A stretch of 64,000 nt of DNA, taken from contig JARYHS010013630.1 of the NCBI GenBank assembly GCA_031002005.1, positions 241,807,539 to 241,871,538 of the forward strand, in the 5' to 3' direction. Positions 1-11,753 of this stretch are shown piece by piece (position 1 is the first letter of the stretch; each line of letters starts with the position of its first letter). The position numbers and the translations under genes were made by a program. The DNA comes from Vandiemenella viatica. Taxonomy: Eukaryota; Arthropoda; Insecta; Orthoptera; Morabidae. The notes beneath the pieces are model-generated. The model was given only the letters and a program-made list of their open reading frames with translations, was not told where the DNA came from and made no database searches.

Positions 1-227
1 CAAAAACAATATTTGTTCTTATACACAGTATACAAATTAATAATTAACCAAATTTTGTCTCTCTGTACTTAGTTCCTAAGATTAAAATTCATAAAAGACT
101 GGGTCTGTGGGCTGTTCCAATATCCTGTGTATTTATATTTGCAATGAAATGCTGTTAGACAATGAAAGTGATTAAGGGTAGGGAAAGCAAACCTGTCACT
201 GTAAGGTATCCCTCGTTATATTTTCAA

Positions 228-1140
228 TATTTCATTTACATCCGGTCAAGTTTGGGGTTAACTTCAGTACACGATACCACAGTTAAAATCGAGGTAACCA
301 CACTTCTAGTACAATAAAGTGAATAAATAACACATAGTAACCATAAATAAGAAGTTTCAGGTAAAATAGAAGCAATAAACTCACCTAAATGAGCGTAATC
401 AGTAATAATCCATGAAGCAGAAAACACAGGTTTATTTACACTACTATAGCACTAATATTCCACTAAATTAAACACTGTAAAACACTTTCATAATTAGAAT
501 TTCACCATTTGATATTAAATTCACTAATAACTCGCAGCTCCAGACCGATTTAAAGTGCTAAATAGGGAATTTAATGCATCTCCACATGGGAGCTAGTCAA
601 CATTTAATGCCACCACATCTAAACAACTTCAGAGCTTTAAAAGTAAATATAACCAAGTAAAAATAACCAGCCAGTTAATAATTTTGTAAGTTTCCGGTAA
701 CAATCAACCAATAAATTGAAAATATAAGTGAATAACAGCCAACCGGTAATGGCGCCATAAAAATCGAGACTTTAGAATTTAATAATTCATAAACTAACAT
801 GTTTAGCAGACTAAAAACTTTTCTAAAATGCTTAAAATAAATAAAGGTTCGATTTAAATTTAGTCCCAGGACACAACCGGCCATAAATAAAAAGCAGAAT
901 ATTTGGTTTCACAACAGAAAAACAGGGAAACTTAGGAATTCCATAACTCCCGATAGAATTAACCAATTTGGAAGATTTTTACACTGTTGAGCTCAGCAGA
1001 GGCCAGAGAACGATTTAAAAATAATATTAACTTCAGATTTTAAGGTCTCGAGGGGAAGAATTTTTCCTATGACGTGGCATGACGTCAACAGTACGCGACT
1101 CAAATATGCTTTTAAATTAACCAAACTTAAAAATCTTAAT
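228..1140. repeat. LTR-like repeat, copy 1
   Basis: This AT-rich stretch aligns by eye, in the same orientation and over about 900 bases, with 55190-56090. Shared blocks include the run around AAATGAGCGTAATC, the block around CACCATTTGATATTAAATTC and the block around AAGGTTCGATTTAAATTTAG. It also shares scattered short blocks with the TG...CA solo LTR at 29348-31327. Near 1070-1085 it has two TGACGT-type motifs, as promoters of LTRs often do. I infer an old, truncated LTR of the same broad family. No coding capacity is visible. Bases 1-227 show nothing recognisable. Confidence 0.55.
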
Positions 1141-1386
1141 GGAGTTTCAGGCCAGGAGGATGCCTGGTGTAAAGGATATGCTGGTAGGGTAGTTCCTGTC
1201 TAAAGATTTCAGAATGTGTGGTAGTATCAGAAAGCTTTGATGGCTCTCACTTTATAGCAAGTGTTGAGATTCTTCAGGTTGTGTCAACTGATGGGCTGCC
1301 ACTAGATGGTCTAGGTTGTTAGTATAAACTGTGTGCCTATGGCCATTCATCCTGCTACACATTTAGTTAATGGTGAGGCTGATATA

Positions 1387-2295
1387 CGAGGGTGTCCAGA
1401 AACTAATTTTTTTTCTTCAACAATTATTTATTGAACACAATGAAACTTATACACAAGAAAGAATGATGTTTCTTCCTCACTCCCTATTTTTCCATGTAAT
1501 CTCATTCCCATTCTATGGCCTTCCACCAGTGAGACACAAGAGCGTGTATGCCCTGGTCCCCTTTTTCTGTTCACGAAGCCATTTCTTCTCTGTGCAAATC
1601 ACCTCTTCGTCATCCTCAGATGTCTCTCATAAATGGCATTCTTCAATGGACCAAACAAGTAAAAGTCTGGGGGAGCTAGGTCAGGGTTATATGGTGGATG
1701 TGGTAACACTGCTCAACCCTGTTTGGTGATGTGTTCCAATGTCCTCAAACTTGTATGAAGGCATGTGTTATCATGTTAAAGCAAACAATCACTTGGGTTG
1801 CTATGGCGTCCAAGTCACTGGAAGCACTTCTTGAGTTTGGTTAATGTGTTCGCATATGCCTCAGAATAAATGGCGGTGCCTCTCGGCATCACATCAATGA
1901 GTATGACACAGCCGTGGGGGGCCTTCCCGACTATTGTAAATCTTGGAGCTCTGCAGAACCGCTTTCAGATGGTCTCACCCTCTGAGCCCAGCAACTAACC
2001 GTACGTCTGTCAGCTGCTGATGCTCCATAAACTGCACATAAATGTTTCTAAATGTTTCCAACCATTTCTTGCTCTGCAGTGAGAAATTCAATGATGACAC
2101 GCTGCTTATAATGTACATCACTCACAGATGTCATGTTGAACCATTGCTGCAAGTACGCTATCTGTTGGAAGAAACAGAAACTTTGCCCGCGCACTCTGAA
2201 AACTTCAAAGAATTAATATCTAAAGTTTCGCATTCATACGATTGTTGGGAGCTGAGGGGAAAAAATGTGGTGCATCAGTTTAGGGCCACCCTCAA
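1387..2295 (-). mobile_element. Internally deleted mariner element
   Basis: A Tc1/mariner-superfamily (mariner-type) transposon, dead. The two ends are imperfect inverted repeats (left CGAGGGTGTCCAGAAACT; right, complemented, GAGGGTGGCCCTAAACT), each next to a TA. On the minus strand the region near 2140-1980 translates to a mariner N-terminal DNA-binding segment (pieces such as VHYKQRVIIEFLTAEQ and RRTVSCWAQRV). Around 1900-1930 the frame jumps to the later catalytic half (GCVILIDVMPRGTA, then PHPPYNPDLAPPDFYLFGP near 1700), and it ends with a typical C-terminus (GIHALVSHWWKAIEWEWDYMEK, split by frameshifts) near 1490. About 150 residues of the middle, including the first catalytic aspartate region, are missing. 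A family transposase has about 345 residues. The 910-bp length and several stops make it non-autonomous. Confidence 0.75.
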
Positions 2296-3081
2296 TAAGT
2301 AGTTCTGCAGTAAAGGTGTGTGGTTGTCCAAAAGGCATGTCCAATAAAAGCAAAAGGTTCCTCTGTGTTGGGATTGGAATAGGCAGTTGTAGCTGGATAC
2401 ATGCTGTAAGTTTTGCAGCAAAGTCTATTGAAGATCAATATGGTAGTCTAGTAGAGTCAGTACTTGGGTTGGGTGGTCTGTTAAAGGACTTGTGGAGGAC
2501 ATGATTTTTTTAAGTAGGGTGCACCTTTGAGGAATATGTAGAAAGTTATGCCTAAGGAAAAGGATCAAGTTAATTGACTTTGCACCAAAAGAGAAATGGT
2601 TGACGAATACGGAGTTACAGCACACACCCTGTACTCCGCTGATTGCCAATACTTCATACCTTGACCATATTTCCATTTTACTTAACCAAACTCCTCTACC
2701 ATCTGCCCCACTAGCCCCTGCTGCATCTAGGGATGAATCACAATGACTGGTGGTTAACCTCTCATCCTCCTCTCAGTATGAACCACAACTCTCTCTCCTG
2801 CACTAGGGACTTTCATTTTCACCAGTTACAAACTTTGACCACTCATCTGTGGTCCAGTACCCACTAGTATTCTGTTGGCAGTATCATTTTGTTACCACAG
2901 CAGAGTATGACAACTAATGTGACAAGATTGCGTCCAGCTTCTCCTTCCTGAAAACTAGCCCCTCCTCCTATTTCAGAAGTTCCTCATGTCTACCCTGTGC
3001 TTACTATCTTTTCTACACCCCATTTAACCTCAGCTCCAAAGGAGACCGAGCTATGAGACAACTTGCTCAACCACCACAGTC
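2296..3081. other. Intergenic/intron sequence, no gene seen
   Basis: No homology recognised. From about 2690 the + strand is pyrimidine-rich (CT-rich runs with few purines), and short open frames here have no family features. Confidence 0.4.
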
Positions 3082-3600
3082 ATGGCCAACAGACACAATG
3101 AGGTTGATGTTTTAGGACAGCTTTTAAACAGCAATGTTTATTTTCCACACATGACAGATACCATTGTTTCCAACTGCCAGGATATATGCACATTACAATC
3201 AATTTCCCTCCTTTACTCCTCAAAATCCCCACATGTTCACCCTAGACCTCTTATCAAGATCCTCAAGACTAAAACCTATAGTTTTGGCATAAGGATTTCA
3301 GTCAATGTGGATTGGCATCTCCAATCCTTTGTGCGGAACCTTCCTTCCTACATCAAAAATGCCCTCACTTCCTCTACTGCTCTACGTTCCCACTCTTCTA
3401 CCTCCAAACTCTTTGCATTGATGTCACCTCCTTGTACAGGGACATCTCTCTCTGTCAGGTCCTTAGTTCCATTGAATACTGTCAGTTATGCACCCCCACA
3501 CAACAAAACATTTCTCACATCCTTGGCTTACTTCATCTTCTCAAAAAAAAAAAAAAAAAAAATTCCTTTTACTGACAAATTTATCATCAGAACCATCAGA
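3082..3600 (+). pseudogene. Possible Penelope-like RT fragment
   Basis: An open frame of 173 codons and an overlapping frame (3312-3575) share fragments resembling the segment before motif A of Penelope-like reverse transcriptases: SYIKNALTSST in one frame, then LCIDVTSLYRDI in the other, as in the family pattern of a serine-tyrosine-isoleucine-lysine block followed by D-V-T/V-S-L-Y/F-x-x-I-P. The change of frame between the two means at least one frameshift. The frame ends in a 19-base A tract at about 3542-3560. Without a search this could be chance; I hold it weakly. Confidence 0.3.
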
Positions 3601-3878
3601 TAGATAGATGAAGATAGATGACACCGCCTCTGACCCCAACCTCTTCCTTGTTCTTCTGGAGGATCAACTTCAAAACAATATTGCACCCCTTTGGACGGTT
3701 CACATATACAGATTATATATTTATGATCTGTACGCACAGTGACACTGGCTGCTATACCTGCTGTATATAAGTGTCCTTCACAGATATGAAACTTAAGAAA
3801 AATCATCAACTTTGTTGGGATTTCTTTGTATTGAATCTGCTAAAATAAATGGTTGGTAATAGTTTCTCCATTCCGCAG

Positions 3879-4099
3879 GAGTGAAGAGCGTGATAAAGCC
3901 TTGCAGCTTTGTGGTTGGCGATTTGATGCCCAAAGTCTTCCTGAATTTCTTGAAGAAATGGAAGCAGAAGAGGACTTTTCTCGTGCTGCAGCTATTGCCA
4001 TATTTACACTAAGACTTAGACTTGCTATTGATGTATTAAACCGCGGAGCAGCAAGGAAAAAGGACTCAAAGTATACAATTGTGGCAATGGCTTTATCTG
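3879..4099 (+). CDS. MIOS: MIOS (GATOR2 subunit) exon, helical region
   Basis: Internal coding exon of MIOS/missing oocyte, a subunit of GATOR2, the complex that relieves GATOR1 inhibition of TORC1 at the lysosome when amino acids are plentiful. The exon starts after TTCCGCAG and ends before a GTATGA donor. It begins with the last base of one codon and ends with the first base of another, giving 73 whole codons. The peptide starts SEERDKALQLCGW and ends YTIVAMALSG, which I recognise as the alpha-solenoid stretch of animal MIOS (human has LLCGW and VVAMALSG at the equivalent places). The upstream WD40 repeats are not in the window. Codon phase agrees with the exon at 15663. The ATG at 3853 is intronic and not a start. 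Confidence 0.9.
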
Positions 4100-4315
4100 G
4101 TATGATTTTCAGGTGATTCTGATAGATTAATGCTTGACAGTTATTTTATATGTATATCTATGTTAAAAATTAGAATAGGTGAATGAAACACTGATTATCT
4201 CAGATGACAACAGGATGGCACCGGCAAGCAAAAAGGATGCAAACACACACAAAATGTTTTTTCATGAATGTTTGTGTCCTTTCTTTGTGTTGTCATTTTC
4301 ATGCTATCACCTATA

Positions 4316-4441
4316 GTTCATTTCCCTAAGTTTTAATTTTTCCTTGCTATCTAGCATCTTTTGTTTCTATGTAATATATCAATGAAAATATAGGTGCTAG
4401 GTAGCAAAAAGGAATTACAAATTAGGATAGGGAAATGAACC
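4316..4441. repeat. Short imperfect inverted repeat
   Basis: The sequence at 4316-4361 (from GTTCATTTCCCTAAG) is the approximate reverse complement of 4392-4440 (to GGATAGGGAAATGAAC), with a spacer of about 30 bases. The terminal GGATAGGGAAA resembles the end of the PLE-terminus repeat seen elsewhere in the window (11161, 35806), so this may be a decayed member. Confidence 0.45.
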
Positions 4442-7070
4442 ACCACTTACCTTTCAGATAATAGGGTATGATATGAACAAATGTAACAGACACAGAAAAA
4501 CAACGAAATTTTGTGGTTTCAGCCCTTTATTAACAAACAGAACATTGTGGGGAGTGGGAGCTGTAGGAGACTACATTGCATAGCCAATGTGAGGCAGTCT
4601 ATGCTGAATCTATCTCAGAAAGAGAATGTGTCAGGTGCCTCCAAAAATATGAAGATACAATGTTTATAACAATAATTTGCATTTTGATCACTGAATTGCA
4701 CATTCTGTAAGTTCTGAGTGATTGTCAACATGCTGTCTTAATGGTGCAATTATTATTAAGCAATCTGTTTGTGCTTAATGCTCAGTTTTACTCTAAACTG
4801 TTTTTATGGGTTTTTTCACTTCATTGGCACCTAATTCATAACAATAATTAGTTATCCTTAAATTTTAAAATCTGTCATAAGATTAGGGATATGCCAAGGG
4901 TACTCCTATTGCTCGATCATAAGCTAACTTCTTCCATGTTTTGGTTTAGACATAGCTCAAGTTCCTTTATAAGCATTTAGTTGATAATGATCTGGACTCT
5001 TCATAAGAACATCTTTCTGATTTTCCTAGACAGCTTTAACTCTCGCCTTTCTCTGAACTAATTCTATTTCTGTGAGTAATGTCATAGATACTCTAACGAA
5101 ACTATCTTTTTTTCACCTTCAATAGCTTTTGATAAAAATCTCATCTCAGCAGCTACATCAGTTTCATATCAGACTTCCCCTTTATTATAACAAGGGTGTC
5201 GATAGCAGGCGAGTATGTTTCAGCTGTCGTTCCCTAATGCTGTTCCATTAATTTGATGCAACCCTTAATATCTTCCAATTACTGACCGAGCTGGTATATA
5301 AAATTGATTCTGATTCTACATCTCAGTCAGTATAGCCACACAATCTTTCCAAAGTGTCCATGAATACTATTCTCCTCACATTGTATGATAATCCCATGTC
5401 TCTTTTTCTTGCAGCAACTCATGCTGTAAGTCTTGCAGCATGTGCTATGCCTCCACTACTTCATGAAACCTCTCCATTGGGGAGAGGTCATATCACCAAT
5501 AAAAACCATGTCGAAAATGTTTTAACCAAAAATACTGAGCAACATACTATTACACATCATTATATGTAAGTCAATAACCTTTCTGACTGTTATGTGGGTT
5601 TGCTGCTGTATGGTGTTAAAACATTTTGATGTCAAACTCTGTCATCTTCATCAGGTATGTACACTATTCAGAAAGACTTGAATTGCTGTTAATCTCTGGC
5701 ACAATGTGTTCATGTAAAATCCTCACAGTCTCTTGTTACGGGACTGCATATGTGATTTGCTGCCAACTGACTTATGGGGTTGTGGCTGTATGAGGGCCAC
5801 TCTGTCAGAATGTGTGATGCTTCTTATGCTCACTCAATTGCTGCTACCAATCATAAACATGCTGAGTTTGTGTCTTAAGATTGACAATGCCAGTTTCCAT
5901 GTATTACTCAGAATCCTGTATCTATGATTACTGGTGCTATATCATATTTTGACAGCTTCCTTCTTGATGTATTCCAAAAAGTTAGGAGCCTGGAACTGCA
6001 ACCTCACATTTTCATTGGCCTTTTCAGAAACAAGTTCTGCGAAAAACATCTTTTCCAGATGAAACAGAAGTTGCGCTTATGTTCAGTTTAATGCATCATT
6101 GCAGTTAATGCATGGCATTTGATGAAACCTATATGATGGTTTCATACATAAAAGATTATTTGCGAGATTATTCCTGTTCACTTAAAATATACTTTGAAGA
6201 TTGCAAAGTCTTTATCTGTCACCGTTCCAGCTTTTGGATAATATTCCTGAAAACTTCTGGGGTTTACTAAACAATTTTTGCAAAAAATAGTTTGTTAATT
6301 TATGCCACACTTTAATGTTCACTTGCAAATGTTAAATGTGACCCTACCACCATTGTGTTTAATTATCACTTTTTTTTTATATGCAGATTCATTTATATGC
6401 CATCAATGCCATATGAACCTATGAAATTAGTGAGTAATAATCATTGAAAGCTAAGTGTTCCCATTATTCACTTAGATTGAACAATAAGATTGATTCACAT
6501 ATTCATATAGTACTTATCTACAGTTTCACTTATTCTTTCTTGAACCCATTTAGTACAGAACTGTCTACAGACTTCTTGATGACTTTCCCTAAATTTTAAA
6601 TATTTTATCTTTCTTCTTCTAGGCTATTCATGGGAAAAGTTGTTCACTTGATTTGACTGATTGATTGATTAACTTGCATCTATCCAATCATCTCATTAGC
6701 GGAGGTCAAAAATTTCATCCAATCTAATCTACCCTATTATAAAATACATGACTAATTTGTTCTAACAAGTTCTTGATCATATGAAATGGTAGTTAAACCA
6801 GTACTTGTAATGCACAGCAACACACCACTGAATAATGTAACTAAAGGTGAACTCACTGTCAAAATATTTCACCAAACTCTTACTTTAATACTTAACTGCT
6901 GCATTAAAAGATGTAAAGCATACATAGCTGTCCCGCTGCAGAGAATTGGTGGTATGGATGGGATGCCTACTGTAGAAGTTTCCATATCCTCAGAATTCTT
7001 AAATCCAAGTTGTCTTTTGCTGAGTTAAACAGTTTTTTTAATGTGGCGGTTAGTACTCCTGATCCTACCT
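4442..7070. other. Intron sequence, no clear gene
   Basis: MIOS intron. Minus-strand fragments at about 5700-5900 faintly resemble the GIY-YIG end of a Penelope-like element, and the PLE reverse-transcriptase fragment follows at 7075, so part of this stretch may belong to one old minus-strand PLE. I cannot trace a continuous reading. A short ATTGATTGATTG repeat sits near 6660. Confidence 0.3.
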
Positions 7071-7074
7071 AGTT

Positions 7075-7680
7075 TTGCAAAGCAATTTTCTGCAATGGGA
7101 TAAAATTGAAAGTCTTTATCCGATTATCCTGCTTGTTGTCTTGTCTTCATTAAAAGCACTTACTTTGGTTGAAGCTGTTCCACCTGGACATTTGGTAGAG
7201 AAACTTGACTTCTGGATGCATACTTTCTTCATCATTAATTCTCTGCCCTTTGCGCCAAAGTTAACACAATCCTCATCTCAGTGGTTGTTGCTAGTATCCA
7301 AGTAGCAATCTGTATGTGTTGACTTGCAGTACACACTAAATGCTCAGGTTCCATCTGGCCTTGACCTCATAATGATATTAAATAAAGGTAGGCAACGATT
7401 TTCTTCTAATTCCATGATGAAAAAGATATTCACATGAATTCCATTAAGATGCTCCAGCAATTCATTCTTGTTACCATGAAGCCACATGATTTAAGTATCA
7501 CCCACATAATTGCTGTAACAGTTTCAGAGCTGTGCCTTCCAGTGCTCTCTTCTCAGAAATCCTCCATTTGCAGATTGGCCAATACTGGAGACAGAAGTGA
7601 TCCAATCACCACACCATCAGTCTGTTCATAGAATCCATCCAGCAAGTGGAAAACAGTCAAGTAGTCATCATACAGAACCA
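7075..7680 (-). pseudogene. Penelope-like RT fragment
   Basis: Minus-strand remnant of a Penelope-like retroelement reverse transcriptase. Reading from 7680 downward gives EQTDGVVIGSLLSPVLANL, the motif B block of PLE RTs (compare YEQTDGMAIGSPLYPTVANF in the element at 62642-63520), followed by degenerate equivalents of the aspartate motif region and of the LPFLDV/YRKPTHTD region near 7400-7330. Near 7270-7140 a stretch resembles the downstream connector (FGAKGRELMMKKVC). Stops and frameshifts interrupt it. The + strand reading frames in this interval are shadows. It is 5' truncated or joined to an unrelated GC-rich element at 7678. Confidence 0.7.
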
Positions 7681-7965
7681 GGGCCGCCGTAAGTGGGTGT
7701 GCAAGGTGTGCACCGCACGCGGGCAGCACTTCAAGGGGGGCGGCAAATCGAGTGATCGACAGTCACCAAACCGCGATAGTAGCCACTTCATTGTCATCGC
7801 ATATTGTTTGCAGCATATTATGTAGCGGGCGACCTTTTTTTTGCTCTTCGGTGGCCGGCGACACTTGGGGTGGCAACAATGGGGGCAGAAAATGATGTTC
7901 AAATGGGCGGCAATCTCACAGTCTTTTGACCCCGTTCAGAAATTTTCTAGATCCATCACTGGCTG
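7678..7965. mobile_element. Possible hAT-like MITE
   Basis: A GC-rich island in AT-rich surroundings. It begins CCAGGGCCGCCGTAAG and ends TTCTAGATCCATCACTGG, so both ends carry a CAG/CTG start as hAT elements do (the complement of the right end reads CAGTGATGGATCTAGAA). The inner terminal sequences are not obviously inverted repeats, and I find no 8-bp target duplication. It may be two abutting hAT ends or one diverged element. No intact coding frame. Confidence 0.3.
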
Positions 7966-8620
7966 TAGTTAGACAGGGGGTGGCATAATCGGTATTGCAC
8001 GTGTGCACTCAAACAGCTAAAGGCGGGCCTGCACAGAACCACAACACTCATTGGTCTGCTGGCAGCAGACTACATATGAAGCCACCCAAAGATGACAATG
8101 AGTTCATTAATGCTTGTGATTAACAGAATATTTGCAGTCTTTTAAACTATATAGATGAAGATTGTAGAAACATTGTTGTATATATATATAAAGAAGGATA
8201 GCGAAATATGACCCAACATTTACCACAGATGAAGGCAGCTGGGAACAACGAACAAAAAAAGAACAAACACAAGAAACGCACAATATTTTGGCATATACGG
8301 TAGCCTTATTCTTGCTGAAGGTCAGAGCTAGGCACGTACCCAACGGCGTCCATCTGGTGAATGATATGGCCGGCAAAGATGGTCGTATAGGCGAGGGGGA
8401 GGGTGGTAGCACAAATACTAGATCAATAATGCTGAAGGTATATTGTCATTGAAAGTGGTAGATGAACATAATAACTGAGTGATGAAATACATATAAATCT
8501 TATTTTGAAAAACTTTAAGTATGAAGAATATAATATAAGCTATATAAATAGTATTGGTAATAAGTGCTGGGTCAGGTAGCAGGGATTTATTGAAGATTGA
8601 GGCCTGGAGGATGTTTGGTT

Positions 8621-8830
8621 TCAAGGAAATTCTGATAGGCTAGATCCATCTGCATAGTTCAGAGGAGGTTGTGTTATCAGGGAAAACTCGGACCCCCCTA
8701 ACTGAGAAACTGTTGTTAAAATTATTAAGTTTGTGGAATTGGCATGTTTTTTTTTCCCTTGGATGGGCCTCAATGTTAGTATACACTGTCTGCCAGTGGC
8801 CATTCATTCTGATAGCAAGTGGGTTAAGTG
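8621..8830 (-). pseudogene. GIY-YIG endonuclease relic, left arm
   Basis: Degenerate minus-strand twin of the frame at 9477-9866. The readable part (ATGRQCILTLRPIQGKKK, then NLIILTTVSQL) corresponds to the NGHRKTVCTNVEARPGEKH and NNFNNCFSVM segments of the better-preserved copy, with frameshifts and lost initial cysteines. It is not functional. Confidence 0.6.
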
Positions 8831-8994
8831 AGGCCTCTATATGATTGGAGCAATGAAAGCATGTAAGTTGATATATGAGGTGTTTTGTAATGCAAGTAGC
8901 ATGAAAAATGATTGGGAATGTTACACCTTTGGTAGGATTGGATTAAGATGTAGTAACTGGATGCATGTTGCATGTTTTACAGCAGGGTTTGTTG

Positions 8995-9221
8995 GAATGC
9001 TCAATGTTCTTGTCTCGCATTCGGGAGGACATGGGTTCAAATCCCCGTCCAGGCATCCAGATTTGTGTTTTCCATGGTTTCCCCAAATCACTCCAGGCGA
9101 ATGACAGGATGCTACCTTCAGAAAGGCCATGGCCGAATTCCTTCCCATTCCTTGTCCCCAGTACCATCCATCTCTAATGACTTTAACCGTCGATGAGGCG
9201 TAAAGCCATAAAAGGGGGGGG
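8995..9221 (+). mobile_element. tRNA-derived SINE, copy 1
   Basis: A short interspersed element flanked by the 10-base direct repeat GGGTTTGTTG (8985-8994 and 9222-9231). It carries a tRNA-like B box (GGGTTCAAATCCC near 9032) and the same body as the copy at 21516-21750: the blocks GGCATCCAGATTTG, CCATGGTTTCCCC, CCATGGCCGA and GAGGCGTAAAGC in the same order, ending in an ATAAAA/G-rich tail. Its A-box half is more diverged than in copy 2. Such elements are transcribed by RNA polymerase III and mobilised by a partner LINE. It lies inside an arm of the PLE palindrome, so it is the younger insertion. Confidence 0.85.
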
Positions 9222-9476
9222 GGGTTTGTTGCACAGGAATGATCCCTGTGGTAGTTTGGGGGAATTACTGGGTGAGTACTTGTAAATCAAGATATGTTTT
9301 AGATCTGGTGGTCTGCTAAAACGTGCGAGGGACAGTGGGTAGGATTTTATGGAGAATGGTGCGCATCCTGGGGAAGAAAAGTAGGAAGTCATGCCCACGA
9401 CGAAGGATTAGTACTCATCCAGTAATTCCCCAAACTACCGCAGGGATCATTCCTGTGCAACCGATCCCACTGTAAA

Positions 9477-9866
9477 ATGTGCAACATGCATTCAGCTACT
9501 ACCACTTACTCCAATCCTACCACAGGTGAAATATTCCCCATCATTGGTCATACTACTTGCATTACAACACACCTCATATATCAACTTACATGCCTCCATT
9601 GCTCCAGCTCATATAGAGGCCTCATTACTAACGCACTTGCTATCAGAATGAATGGCCACAGGAAGACGGTGTGTACTAACGTTGAGGCCCGTCCAGGGGA
9701 AAAACATTCCAGTTCCCACAAACTTAATAATTTTAACAACTGTTTCTCAGTTATGGCGATCCGAGTTTTCGCTGATAACACAACCTTCTCTGAACTACGC
9801 AAATGGGAACTAGCCTATCAGAATATCCTTGACACCAGACATTCTCCAGGCCTCAATCTTGATTAA
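9477..9866 (+). CDS. Penelope-like GIY-YIG endonuclease domain
   Basis: A 129-codon open frame matching the C-terminal endonuclease of a Penelope-like retroelement, the domain that nicks target DNA during integration. Visible features: LIYQLTCLHCSSSYRG, which aligns with the family's GIY...CxxC...YIG pattern (the YIG is YRG here); RMNGHR with the conserved arginine; a glutamate in KWELAYQ; and the terminal HSPGLN block. The N-terminal reverse transcriptase is absent, so this is a 5'-truncated copy and not a gene in use. It forms the right arm of the inverted pair at 8190-10290. The ATG start is incidental. Confidence 0.75.
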   Translation: MCNMHSATTTYSNPTTGEIFPIIGHTTCITTHLIYQLTCLHCSSSYRGLITNALAIRMNGHRKTVCTNVEARPGEKHSSSHKLNNFNNCFSVMAIRVFADNTTFSELRKWELAYQNILDTRHSPGLNLD

Positions 9867-10290
9867 ATCCCTCCCATCAGATCCAATGCTTATTATCACT
9901 ACTATTTATATTGCTTATATTGTATTTTTCATACTTAAAGTTTTTCAAAATATGATTTATATGTATTTTGTCATTCAGTTATTATGTTGATCTACCACTT
10001 TCAATCACAATATACCTTCAGCATTATCGATCTAGTATTTGCACTTTCCCCCCCCCCCTTCCACCTCTCCTACACACCCATCTTTGACAGCCATGCCATT
10101 CACCAGACTGCCACCATCGTGTATGCGTCTGGCTTCGCCTGGTGTCTCACTTCTGCAAGAATAAGGCTATACGGCAAAATATTGCATATTTCTTGTGTTT
10201 GTTCTTTTTTGTGTTCGTGATTCCCAACTGCCTTCATCTGTGGTAAGTGTTCCATCATATTTCCCTATCCTTCCTTAGTTTTATTGCCTT

Positions 10291-11160
10291 CAAGCATTTT
10301 CCTGCTCATTGATGTTTTTATGTAGCACTATCTGACTGCAAACCCATGGAGATTGCATTGCATTGTCATGGTGAGAAAACCTTTGTTGTGCAAATAGTCT
10401 TCCATTTTAACTTGGAGAGTGGAATCTGGCCTTCCAGTTTGTTGTGAGTACTAGATTCCTGGAGGGTCTCATCTTGGGATTGCCCTCCCTACCATCTCTC
10501 CTCCACACTGTCCTGTGCACCTGCTAAATAACCAACTTCTTCCATCAAAATTTTTCCCTTTCTTTGTGTCTTCTTTTGTTCATTTTCTGTCTTTATATAT
10601 CTTATTAATATTTGTCTGTTCTTTTCTGTACCTACTACCAATTCCTTTCTCTCATTTTTGTACCTGTTTCTAACCCCCTTTCCCCCTCCCCCAATTTTTC
10701 CAACCTTTCATATGTCAACATTCTTTAAGGTGGTTACCTACGCTTTCTGACCACCCACTACTGATCATGTACTACTGCATATGATGGGTTGTTGTGTGGT
10801 CATGTTTATGTACCTTCATTGTCCTTCCATCATCTGTGGTGAGAACAGGTTCATTTCTCTTTTGGTAATATTTAATGATTATGAAGCAAGTACTTCCTCA
10901 CAGACAGTGGAGGTCAACATCAGGGAATATGTGCCATACATAAGTTCATTGTGTTTCCTATCTACTTAGTCTGAGTTCAATTTGTCAGTGCTTCTGTTCT
11001 CCCTTTCTAACAATATTTGCGAAAGCCCAGTAATAATGTGAAAGAAAGGAATTGTTCAGGGGCAAGATTGGTAAATGAATAGGAGATATAAAGCATCTTG
11101 GATAGTAGAGTTAACAGTAGTTGTAACATTAGGAATGCATTCAGCATTACAATTTTTAAT
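10291..11160. other. Intron sequence, no gene seen
   Basis: T/C-rich sequence after the PLE tail. Nothing recognisable; the 62-codon frame at 10781 has no family features. Confidence 0.35.
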
Positions 11161-11502
11161 AAGGTAGGATAGGGAAAGTAATTCCATCACTCACCACAGA
11201 AAAGGCAGGAGGTATATGACTAATGTAAAATCATGAACACACTTTACAATATTTCAATGAAAACCTTAGTCATGTTAGAGGTGAGACATTTGGTTAGGGA
11301 ATCAGACATGTACACATCGAGACCTACTACATGGCTGTGAATGGGTCTCAATGTGTACACATCTGACTCCCTTGCCATGGCCTCTAAAATGACTTAGTAT
11401 TTTACCAGAATTTTATGAAGTGTGCTCATTTTTGTGTGTGTGTATTCATTGTGATCCTTCTACCTTTGTCTGTTGTGAGTATTGTCCTATCCTTCCTTAC
11501 TG
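11161..11502. repeat. Palindromic PLE-terminus module
   Basis: Two arms (about 11161-11335 and 11337-11502) are imperfect reverse complements. The outer ends pair GTAGGATAGGGAAAG with CTATCCTTCCTTAC, and the inner ends pair CATGTACACATCGAGACC with GGTCTCAATGTGTACACAT across a spacer of a few bases. The arm sequence is the same module as the outer ends of the 8190-10290 element and the palindrome at 35806-36127. It contains no coding sequence. Confidence 0.7.
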
Positions 11503-11717
11503 TCTTACCTAACTGCATTTTCACATTATCATATGAACAATTTTTCCAAAAGAGAAATAGCCATATTTAGAGGGTTATTTTCAGTTCTGTTGTATTTTTA
11601 AACTGTTTACTTATCCCATTAGGTTACTAATAATCAAGATTTCAAAATTCGTTAAAGACCTAACAACAACAAACTGCATTTCAGAATGGACTTACAAGTT
11701 CCCAAGTCTGAGAACTG

Positions 11718-11719
<2 letters not shown>

Positions 11720-11753
<34 letters not shown>

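Larger units (their letters stand above)
8190..10290. mobile_element. Inverted pair of Penelope-like 3' ends
   Basis: A 2.1-kb inverted repeat. The left arm (about 8190-9275, minus orientation) and right arm (about 9411-10290, plus orientation) meet near 9340. Matching points: 8195-8300 with 10150-10275; 8404-8640 with 9800-10040; 8760-8980 with 9470-9690; 9225-9270 with 9415-9460. Each arm encodes a GIY-YIG endonuclease C-terminus of a Penelope-like element followed by a 3' non-coding tail; the right one is open (9477-9866) and the left one broken (8621-8830). The left arm is longer because a SINE (8995-9221) entered it after the duplication. The outermost ~170 bases of each arm recur elsewhere in the window as a stand-alone module. 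Confidence 0.75.

Noticed and set aside
8995..9060. tRNA gene suggested by a B box (GGGTTCAAATCCC)
   Set aside because: The sequence continues into a SINE body shared with 21516-21750, ends in an A-rich tail, and has target duplications; no acceptor stem closes.
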